Assembly (NCBI GenBank): GCA_041582695.1
Contig: JBFIBB010000111.1
Coordinates: forward strand, 1-10,787
Length of the DNA stretch: 10,787 nucleotides
Source: JAWKWH01 sp041582695
GTDB lineage: Bacteria > Pseudomonadota > Alphaproteobacteria > Rhizobiales > Rhizobiaceae
Reading direction: 5' to 3'
The position numbers and the translations under genes are program-made. Below the pieces are notes generated by a model. That model saw only the letters and a list, made by a program, of their open reading frames with translations. It did not search any database and was not told the origin of the DNA. Shown one piece after another: positions 6,243 to 10,787 of the stretch; positions within the stretch are counted from its first letter, which is position 1; each line of letters opens with the position of its first letter.

Positions 6243-6270
6243 ATGCGCAGAACGCATTGGTATTCACCAA
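6243..6270. other. Two abutting inverted repeats after moaA
   Basis: ATGCG-CAGAA-CGCAT (6243-6257) is directly followed by TTGGT-ATTC-ACCAA (6257-6270), the two sharing one base. Both have perfect 5-bp arms. There is no T run, so they are poor terminators. They lie about 95-120 bp upstream of the small-protein start, a position suited to operators for that gene or to mRNA 3'-end structure for moaA. Nothing else recognisable was seen between 6192 and 6324. Confidence 0.3.
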
Positions 6271-6324
6271 ACCATGTGCCTATCTCTGTGATGCAGTTTC
6301 GGTTTCAAGCCGGTCTGCAACGAA

Positions 6325-6344
6325 AGGCGTCCCTCCCAACGCCT
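6325..6344 (+). promoter_or_regulatory. Leader hairpin with a CCCTCCC loop
   Basis: AGGCGT (6325-6330) pairs perfectly with ACGCCT (6339-6344), exposing the loop CCCTCCCA. It sits 20 bases before the ATG of the 47-codon gene and about 10 bases before its AGGA ribosome site. Pyrimidine-rich CCUCC-type loops are known from alphaproteobacterial small RNAs that mimic the anti-Shine-Dalgarno sequence, so this may be a regulatory 5' leader. Only one hairpin is present and the motif is shorter than in those RNAs. Confidence 0.35.
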
Positions 6345-6364
6345 CAGCACGAGCAGGAAAGACG

Positions 6365-6508
6365 ATGACCGACAAACGCAACGAAGAGACCCATAGTATC
6401 GACTACTATTTGCACCGCGCGCGCATTGAGCGCAGCAAGGCAACCCGCCGGTTCTTCCGCCGTCTCATCGGCGCAGTCGACAAGACGGACATCAACAGCC
6501 TGGGTTGA
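6365..6508 (+). CDS. Small basic protein of 47 residues, function unknown
   Basis: I do not recognise the family. The start is well supported: AGGA lies 6 bases upstream of the ATG. The sequence opens with a polar MTDKRNEETHS, then a helix-prone block IDYYLHRARIERSKATRRFFRRLIGAV that is rich in Arg with regularly spaced hydrophobics, and ends DKTDINSLG. This pattern recalls the short Arg-rich helical proteins common in alphaproteobacteria (DUF1127-like or RSP_7527-like in general style), but I cannot place it in either. No signal peptide or membrane segment; it could bind RNA, a membrane surface or a protein partner. The gene has its own structured leader and is followed 23 bp later by a very strong hairpin, so it looks like an independent short transcript. 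Codon use appears normal for the region. Confidence that it is a true gene rests on the ribosome site and its framing by the two hairpins. Confidence 0.7.
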   Translation: MTDKRNEETHSIDYYLHRARIERSKATRRFFRRLIGAVDKTDINSLG

Positions 6509-6531
6509 TCCCGGCAGCGGTGGCTATTTTC

Positions 6532-6563
6532 AAGGCCGGGCGCATCGCATGCGCCCGGCCTTT
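6532..6563 (+). terminator. Strong hairpin terminator after the 47-codon gene
   Basis: A perfect 14-bp inverted repeat: left arm 6532-6545 (AAGGCCGGGCGCAT) and right arm 6549-6562, with a 3-base loop (in practice the central pairs would open). The right arm ends in TT and a further T follows, then CC, so the U tract is short but the stem is very stable. It lies 23 bp past the small gene's stop and isolates it from the MFS gene downstream. AAGG at the left arm gives CCTT on the other strand, so activity against antisense transcription is also possible. Confidence 0.75.
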
Positions 6564-6615
6564 CCATTTCCAGAATCTGCACGCGCTGTTCCCGCCTTGT
6601 CGTGGAAATGACCAC

Positions 6616-6702
6616 ATGACGGATCGGAGATTTCCCCTTATTGCTGAAAACAAACGGCCTCGCTGGATTCGGGGCGATCCCGTCAAGGCAATGAAACTTT
6701 GA
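6616..6702 (+). CDS. Possible 28-codon leader ORF coupled to the MFS gene
   Basis: ATG at 6616 opens a frame encoding MTDRRFPLIAENKRPRWIRG and eight more residues, ending KAMKL. GGAAA lies about 8 bases upstream. Its TGA stop (6700-6702) overlaps the TTG start of the transporter by the same NTGA geometry used three more times downstream in fdhD-mobA-mobB-moeA. No homologue comes to mind and the peptide is Arg/Lys-rich. It may be a translated leader that delivers ribosomes to the weak TTG start, or chance. The last three codons alone (ATG at 6691) make an even shorter MKL frame, but AAGG is only 2 bases before it. Confidence 0.3.
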   Translation: MTDRRFPLIAENKRPRWIRGDPVKAMKL

Positions 6703-7889
6703 AAACAGTCTCGCCCCCCAGCATCATCACTCTTGTGCTTGCCGCCGCCACCGGCGCAACCGCGATGAATGTGTTCCTGCCCTCCATTCCAGGCATGGCG
6801 CGCGAGTTCGACGTCGACTACGGCCTGATGCAGTTGACGGTTTCCCTGTTTCTGGCCGCCACGGCTGTCCTGCAACTCGTTGTCGGTCCTTTTTCGGACC
6901 GCTACGGACGCCGGCCTGTGATGATAACCTGCTTCCTGCTTTTTCTTGCCGCCACGGCAGCAGCGATTTTTTCGCCGAATTTCGAGTTCCTGCTGGCGAT
7001 GCGGGTGCTGCAGGCATTCTCTGCCGCGGGCATGGTTTTGTCCCGGGCGATTGTCCGCGATCTGGTAGAGCCCAACCGCGCCGCCAGCATGATCGGATAC
7101 GTCACGATGGGAATGGCGTTGGCGCCCATGATCGGACCGGTGATCGGCGGATTGCTCGAACAGCGCTTCGGCTGGCAGTCGACATTCGTCCTGATTTTCG
7201 CGTTCGGGTTCGTGGCTTTCCTGTTTGTGCTGTTCGATCTCGGCGAGACCAATCGCAACAGGTCATCAAGCTTTGCTGCGCAGTTCCGTACCTATCCGGA
7301 GCTGCTCGCATCGCGCCGGTTCTGGGGATACGCGCTGACAGCGGGTTTCACATCCGGCCAGTTCTTCGCTTTCCTCGGCGGCGGTCCGTTTGTGGCTTCG
7401 GAAATCCTGCATTTGTCTCCGTCGGAATACGGTCTCTACTTCGGCATCATCTCCGCGGGCTACGTCCTCGGCAACTTCCTTTCTGGCCGTTATTCGCAGC
7501 GCGTTGGGATCAACACCATGATGGTCACCGGCTCGACCGTAGCTGTTGTGGGAATGATCGTTTCGCACATGCTGTTTTCGGCCGGATTGTACCATCCGCT
7601 TTCGTTTTTCGGGCCGGTGGTCCTTATAGGTGTCGGCAATGGTATTACGCTACCCAACGCTTCCGCGGGTATTGTCAGTGTCCGCCCTCACCTTGCCGGT
7701 TCGGCCTCCGGTCTCGGCGCTTCCCTTCAGATCGGCCTTGGATCGGCCCTTTCGGTGATTGCCGGCGCGTTCCTCTCGGTCCAAACGGGCCCGTTTCCGC
7801 TCATATGGGTCATGCTCAGCACCTCTGTCGCGGGCATCATTACGGCGCTATATGTTATCGTGGTCGAACGTCAGTTGGCCCACCAATAG
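6699..7889 (+). CDS. MFS drug-efflux transporter, Bcr/CflA type
   Basis: Inner-membrane proton antiporter of 396 residues with about twelve membrane helices, the first beginning near residue 8. MFS motif A is GPFSDRYGRRPV (63-74), between helices 2 and 3. RAIVRD (116-121) follows as in Bcr/CflA proteins. Motif C, the antiporter signature, appears as MGMALAPMIGPVIGGLL (137-152). The central loop near ETNRNRSSSFAAQF (183-196) divides the two halves. The only reasonable start is TTG at 6699: an in-frame TGA lies at 6645, no ATG occurs before the first helix is under way, and AAGG sits 10 bases upstream. The fdhD ATG is only 15 bp after its stop, so the transporter and the cofactor genes are probably co-transcribed. 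Bcr/CflA members export bicyclomycin, chloramphenicol or other small molecules; the substrate here is unknown. There is no sequence sign that it carries molybdate or pterins. Confidence 0.92.
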   Translation: MKTVSPPSIITLVLAAATGATAMNVFLPSIPGMAREFDVDYGLMQLTVSLFLAATAVLQLVVGPFSDRYGRRPVMITCFLLFLAATAAAIFSPNFEFLLAMRVLQAFSAAGMVLSRAIVRDLVEPNRAASMIGYVTMGMALAPMIGPVIGGLLEQRFGWQSTFVLIFAFGFVAFLFVLFDLGETNRNRSSSFAAQFRTYPELLASRRFWGYALTAGFTSGQFFAFLGGGPFVASEILHLSPSEYGLYFGIISAGYVLGNFLSGRYSQRVGINTMMVTGSTVAVVGMIVSHMLFSAGLYHPLSFFGPVVLIGVGNGITLPNASAGIVSVRPHLAGSASGLGASLQIGLGSALSVIAGAFLSVQTGPFPLIWVMLSTSVAGIITALYVIVVERQLAHQ

Positions 7890-7904
7890 GAACCATTCGA
7901 GCGG

Positions 7905-8807
7905 ATGACAGGCAAAAAGCCCGAAATACCGGAATTCATAGTCAGACCGGACCCTTCCGATCCGGCGCTGTCGTCGTCGGTCATGGGCATCGATCATACC
8001 GGCGCCGCCGTTTCACAACGTGTCGTCAGCGAAAAGCCACTGACGCTGTACCTCAACCGGCAGGAAATCGTCACGATGATGACCATCGGCGATCACCCGG
8101 ATCTGCTGGCCGTAGGCTATCTGCTCAACCAGAACATGTTGCATGCCGACGACAAGATTCTCGGCATTGATTACGACGACGATCTCGATGTGGTCGTGGT
8201 CCGCACCGGCCGTGAAACCGACTACGAGGCCAAGCTGCAGAAAAAAGTCCGCACCTCCGGTTGCGCGCAGGGCACTGTCTTCGGAGACGTCATGGAAAGT
8301 TTCGACGAGATGGAACTGCCGGCCGACGCGCAGCTCAGGACCTCGTGGCTCTACGCCCTGACGAAAAAGATCAACACCGCCCCCAGCCTCTATCTCGAAG
8401 CCGGCGCGATCCATGGCTGCGTCCTTTGCCAGGAAGACCGGCCTCTGGTGTACATGGAGGATGTCGGGCGTCACAATGCGGTCGACAAGATCGCCGGATG
8501 GATGTTTCTGAACAAAGTCTCCCCGTCGGACAAGATTTTCTACACGACCGGCCGGTTGACCTCGGAGATGGTGATCAAGACCGTCATGATGGGCATTCCG
8601 ATTCTTGTCTCCCGCTCCGGATTCACAGCCTGGGGTGTGGAGCTTGCCAGAAAGGCCGGACTTACACTCATCGGCCGCGCCCGCGGCAAGAGGTTCACCG
8701 CATTGTCTGGCGAAAGCCGCGTCGTTTTCGATCTCGATCCGGCGACGGTCGATGACGAGGCTGACCGTCATAACAGGAAGGGCGCAGCCTCCGAGGCGGC
8801 CGAATGA
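7905..8807 (+). CDS. fdhD: FdhD, sulfur carrier for formate dehydrogenase
   Basis: Cytosolic accessory protein of 300 residues that takes sulfur from a cysteine desulfurase and transfers it to the bis-MGD cofactor before insertion into formate dehydrogenase. Family landmarks: SEKPLTLYLNRQEIVTMM, then HPDLLAVGYLL, then YMEDVGRHNAVDKIAGW (183-199), YTTGRLTSEMVIKT (213-226) and LVSRSGFTAWGVELA. The catalytic loop differs from E. coli: VRTSGCAQG has C120 where E. coli has C121, but the second cysteine (C124) is replaced by Gly123. Instead of the usual TGG-H-A-A segment, residues 166-176 read AGAIHGCVLCQ, adding a CVLC pair at 172-175. I recall this form in other rhizobia, so it is probably a subfamily and not damage. 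The ATG at 7905 has only a weak upstream site (GAGCGG adjacent, AGGA 13 bases away). Its stop overlaps the mobA start by four bases. Confidence 0.94.
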   Translation: MTGKKPEIPEFIVRPDPSDPALSSSVMGIDHTGAAVSQRVVSEKPLTLYLNRQEIVTMMTIGDHPDLLAVGYLLNQNMLHADDKILGIDYDDDLDVVVVRTGRETDYEAKLQKKVRTSGCAQGTVFGDVMESFDEMELPADAQLRTSWLYALTKKINTAPSLYLEAGAIHGCVLCQEDRPLVYMEDVGRHNAVDKIAGWMFLNKVSPSDKIFYTTGRLTSEMVIKTVMMGIPILVSRSGFTAWGVELARKAGLTLIGRARGKRFTALSGESRVVFDLDPATVDDEADRHNRKGAASEAAE

Positions 8808-9439
8808 CGGATCGTGTTGCAGGCGTCATTCTGGCGGGCGGCCTTTCGCGTCGTATGGGCGGCGGTGACAAGAGCCTGCGCCCGATTGCCGGAACGGCTA
8901 TGCTCGATCGGGTGATCGCACGCCTCAGGCTCCAGGTCTCGACCATGGCGCTCAATGCCAATGGCGATCCATCTCGCTTTGCCGCGGCAAATCTGCCGGT
9001 CATAGCCGATCCGGTGGAAGGCTTTGCCGGGCCGCTGGCGGGCGTCCTGGCAGGCCTGAACTGGGCGGCTGGCCTCGCCGGCCCTACGTCGCACATCGTC
9101 ACCGTAGCTTCCGACACGCCCTTCTTCCCCGCCGATCTGGTGAAGCGGTTTCTTGCCGCCAGTGAGGGCACGAAAAACCGCATCGTGCTGGCCGCGTCCG
9201 GTGGCAATCGCCACCCGGTTTTCGGATTGTGGCCGCTGGCGCTGCAAGTCGACTTGGCGCGTTTCATGCAACTCACGGACACCTACAAGGTGCTTGCTTT
9301 CGTAAGGCAGCACGATCACGTTATCGCCGAGTTTCCCATGGTTCACGCCGGCGGCATGACTGTCGATCCGTTCTTTAACGCCAATACGCCAGATGATATC
9401 GAGATGGCGGAAAAAATCGCCATGGAGCATATCGCTTGA
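8804..9439 (+). CDS. mobA: Molybdenum cofactor guanylyltransferase MobA
   Basis: Transfers GMP from GTP to molybdenum-molybdopterin, giving the MGD cofactor used by formate dehydrogenase and other DMSO-reductase-family enzymes. 211 residues, normal length. The nucleotidyltransferase signature LAGGLSRRMGGGDKSL covers residues 10-25; the lysine (K23) and the glycine-rich turn hold the GTP phosphates. GFAGPLAGVLAGLNWA (73-88) and the metal-binding VASDTPFF with D104 follow, then GGNRHPVFGLWP and the C-terminal VDPFFNANTPDD typical of MobA. The start is clear: GAGG (8793-8796) lies 7 bases before the ATG, and ATGA overlaps the fdhD stop, indicating translational coupling. mobB follows with another four-base overlap. 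All active-site blocks are intact. A cytidylyltransferase (MocA) is less likely given the MGGGDKSL turn and the linkage to mobB and fdhD. Confidence 0.95.
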   Translation: MTDRVAGVILAGGLSRRMGGGDKSLRPIAGTAMLDRVIARLRLQVSTMALNANGDPSRFAAANLPVIADPVEGFAGPLAGVLAGLNWAAGLAGPTSHIVTVASDTPFFPADLVKRFLAASEGTKNRIVLAASGGNRHPVFGLWPLALQVDLARFMQLTDTYKVLAFVRQHDHVIAEFPMVHAGGMTVDPFFNANTPDDIEMAEKIAMEHIA

Positions 9440-9954
9440 AACATCGCGTGTTCGGTATCACGGGCTGGAAGAATTCCGGCAAGACAACGCTCACCGTCAG
9501 GCTGGTGAGCGAACTGACCGCTCGCGGCTACAAGGTCTCGACCATCAAGCACGCCCACCACGCATTCGATATCGACCGCGAGGGCGCCGATAGCTATCGC
9601 CACCGCGAAGCCGGTGCGACGGAAGTCGCGATCGTATCCGGCGTGCGCTGGGCACTGATGCACGAGATGCGCGGTGAGAGGGAACCGCCGATTGAGGAAA
9701 TCCTGGCACGGCTGGAACCATGCGATATCGTCCTTGTCGAGGGCTACAAGCGCGAGAACCACCCCAAGATCGAAGCACGGCGCAAGGGAACCAGGGACGA
9801 TCAGCCGCTCTCGGTGACCGATCCGGCGATAATCGCCATAGCTGCCGATCATGAAGTTCATGGCGAAACACTGCCCGTGTTCGACATAAACGACACCAAC
9901 CGCATTGCCGATTTCGTCGAACTGAAAAGCGGGTTGAAAGAGAGGGCGGCGTGA
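9436..9954 (+). CDS. mobB: MobB, GTP-binding accessory protein for MGD synthesis
   Basis: A 172-residue P-loop GTPase that assists MobA in guanylating the molybdenum cofactor; not strictly essential in E. coli. The Walker A loop is GWKNSGKT (10-17). The family signature follows: VSTIKHAHHAFDIDREGADSYRHREAGA (34-61), then CDIVLVEGYKRENHPKIE (96-113) holding the Walker B region and the VEGYK block, and a late DINDTNRIADF. The start codon is TTG at 9436, supported by GGAG (9424-9427) 8 bases upstream and by the position of the P-loop 9 residues in; no ATG is available before the P-loop. TTGA overlaps the mobA stop. The use of TTG may set a lower yield than MobA. moeA begins in its last codons. 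Confidence 0.94.
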   Translation: MKHRVFGITGWKNSGKTTLTVRLVSELTARGYKVSTIKHAHHAFDIDREGADSYRHREAGATEVAIVSGVRWALMHEMRGEREPPIEEILARLEPCDIVLVEGYKRENHPKIEARRKGTRDDQPLSVTDPAIIAIAADHEVHGETLPVFDINDTNRIADFVELKSGLKERAA

Positions 9955-10787
9955 CCTCCGGCCGCAAGCTCCTGGACGACTGTTTTCTGCACGACAGGGA
10001 CCGGCTGCGCCATGACGAATGCCTGTCACTGATTCTTGACCGTTTGGGCCCGGTCAGCGCAACCGGCAAGATGGCGCTTGACTTGGCGCTCGGCCGGTTC
10101 CTCGCAGAACCTGTCAGCGCGCCGCGAAATGTGCCGATGCACACCAATGCGGCGGTTGACGGCTACGCATTCCGACACTCGAGCCTGCACACCGACGGTG
10201 GCGTGCTGCCTGTTTCCTCGCGCATCGCCGCCGGCGATCTCGCCCCCGCCCCTCTTGCGGCCGGCGCCGCCGCGCGCATCTTCACAGGCGCAGTTCTGCC
10301 CGAAGGAGCCGACACGGTCGTCATGCAGGAAGACTGCGAGGCGCTGGAGGGCGAACAAAGCGTCCGTATCCCGCCAGGCGCCAGGCAGGGAGCCAACGTC
10401 CGGAAAGCAGGCGAAGATCTTCGTAAGGGAGATGTAGTGCTGAACACGGGTCAGATGCTGCGCCCGCAGGATATCGCTGCCATTGCCTCGATTGGTGAGG
10501 CGGAAATCGCCGTGTTTGAACCGGTCCGCATAGCGCTCGTATCAAGCGGCGATGAACTCGTTCAGCCCGGCCGTCCGCTCCGCGAAGGTCAGGTCTACGA
10601 TTCCAACCGGACGATGCTTGCAGCCCTTGCACGATCCCTTCCCGTAACCATCACCGACCTCGGTGTGATGGAAGACCGGGCGGATGTGGTGCAGGATGCA
10701 ATGCGTGACGCCGCCGCTTGCCATGATCTCATCCTTACATCCGGGGGCGCATCACGCGGCGAGGAAGACCATGTTGTCGAGGCAGTA
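9951..10787 (+). CDS. moeA: Molybdopterin molybdenumtransferase MoeA, 3'-truncated by the window edge
   Basis: Inserts molybdenum into adenylylated molybdopterin, the step before MobA. 279 codons are visible; E. coli MoeA has 411, so roughly the last third is missing. The GTG start overlaps the mobB stop as GTGA, with GAGAGGG ending 4 bases upstream. Domain order matches the family: N-terminal helices; VPMHTNAAVDGYAF (61-74) with D70 at the position of the functionally important Asp59 in E. coli; AARIFTGAVLPEGADTVVMQED (107-128); RKAGEDLRKGDVVLNTGQ (151-168); then the MPT-binding MogA-like domain from about 190 with LVSSGDELVQPG, VYDSNRTML and LTSGGASRGEEDH (262-274). The last block reads SGGASRG where E. 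coli has SGGVSVG, a variation I associate with alphaproteobacterial members. All other key residues in view are present. Confidence 0.95.
   Translation, partial: MTSGRKLLDDCFLHDRDRLRHDECLSLILDRLGPVSATGKMALDLALGRFLAEPVSAPRNVPMHTNAAVDGYAFRHSSLHTDGGVLPVSSRIAAGDLAPAPLAAGAAARIFTGAVLPEGADTVVMQEDCEALEGEQSVRIPPGARQGANVRKAGEDLRKGDVVLNTGQMLRPQDIAAIASIGEAEIAVFEPVRIALVSSGDELVQPGRPLREGQVYDSNRTMLAALARSLPVTITDLGVMEDRADVVQDAMRDAAACHDLILTSGGASRGEEDHVVEAV

Noticed and set aside
5445..6257. Minus-strand open frame of 270 codons opposite moaA
   Set aside because: Shadow of moaA, whose iron-sulfur and SAM motifs leave no doubt about the coding strand.
8013..8771. Minus-strand open frame of 252 codons opposite fdhD
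   Set aside because: Lies wholly within fdhD, and its translation has low-complexity, His/Gly/Val-rich character with no family resemblance.
1..10787. Mobile element, prophage, defence system, CRISPR array, tRNA or rRNA
   Set aside because: No transposase, integrase, repeated spacer pattern, phage protein, CCA-ended cloverleaf or target-site duplication was found; composition and coding style are uniform.

Overview
The window is a moderately GC-rich, densely coded bacterial chromosome segment. The protein set and wording (class I fumarase, the MoaA with a C-terminal Gly-Gly, the FdhD variant, the MobA-MobB-MoeA order, the DUF971 protein) look alphaproteobacterial, most likely Hyphomicrobiales (Rhizobiaceae/Phyllobacteriaceae, Hoeflea- or Mesorhizobium-like). 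That placement is inference from remembered protein resemblance, not from a search. No rRNA, tRNA, CRISPR array, insertion sequence, phage gene or attachment site was seen.

Layout, left to right. Positions 1-1282 (+): the C-terminal three quarters of a class I [4Fe-4S] fumarate hydratase. 1431-2051 (+): an exported L,D-transpeptidase, followed by a likely terminator. 2139-2540 (+): a single-domain rhodanese. 2550-3458 (-): an alpha/beta hydrolase, divergent from a MarR-type regulator at 3503-3967 (+); the 44-bp gap between them carries repeated GTTCA/TGAAC half-sites. 4003-4614 and 4634-5011 (-): a PPOX-class flavoprotein and a DUF971 protein in one probable operon, with a hairpin shared by the convergent marR-like gene at the 3' end. 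5166-6191 (+): moaA. 6365-6508 (+): a 47-codon basic protein with a hairpin leader and a very strong hairpin after it. 6699-7889 (+): a Bcr/CflA-type MFS efflux transporter with a TTG start. 7905-8807, 8804-9439, 9436-9954 and 9951-10787 (+): fdhD-mobA-mobB-moeA, each pair overlapping by four bases; moeA runs off the window.

The right half is a molybdenum-cofactor region. MoaA starts pterin synthesis from GTP, MoeA inserts molybdenum, MobA (with MobB) attaches GMP to make the bis-MGD form, and FdhD sulfurates the cofactor for formate dehydrogenase. moaC, moaD, moaE, moaB/mogA and the formate dehydrogenase genes are not in view. The left half is housekeeping and envelope/stress metabolism without an obvious shared pathway.

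I do not see a clearly new system. The most useful second looks are the cysteine rearrangement in FdhD, a possible 28-codon leader ORF coupled to the MFS gene, the small-protein unit at 6325-6562, the GTTCA operator array between the hydrolase and MarR genes, and the DUF971-MoaA neighbourhood.
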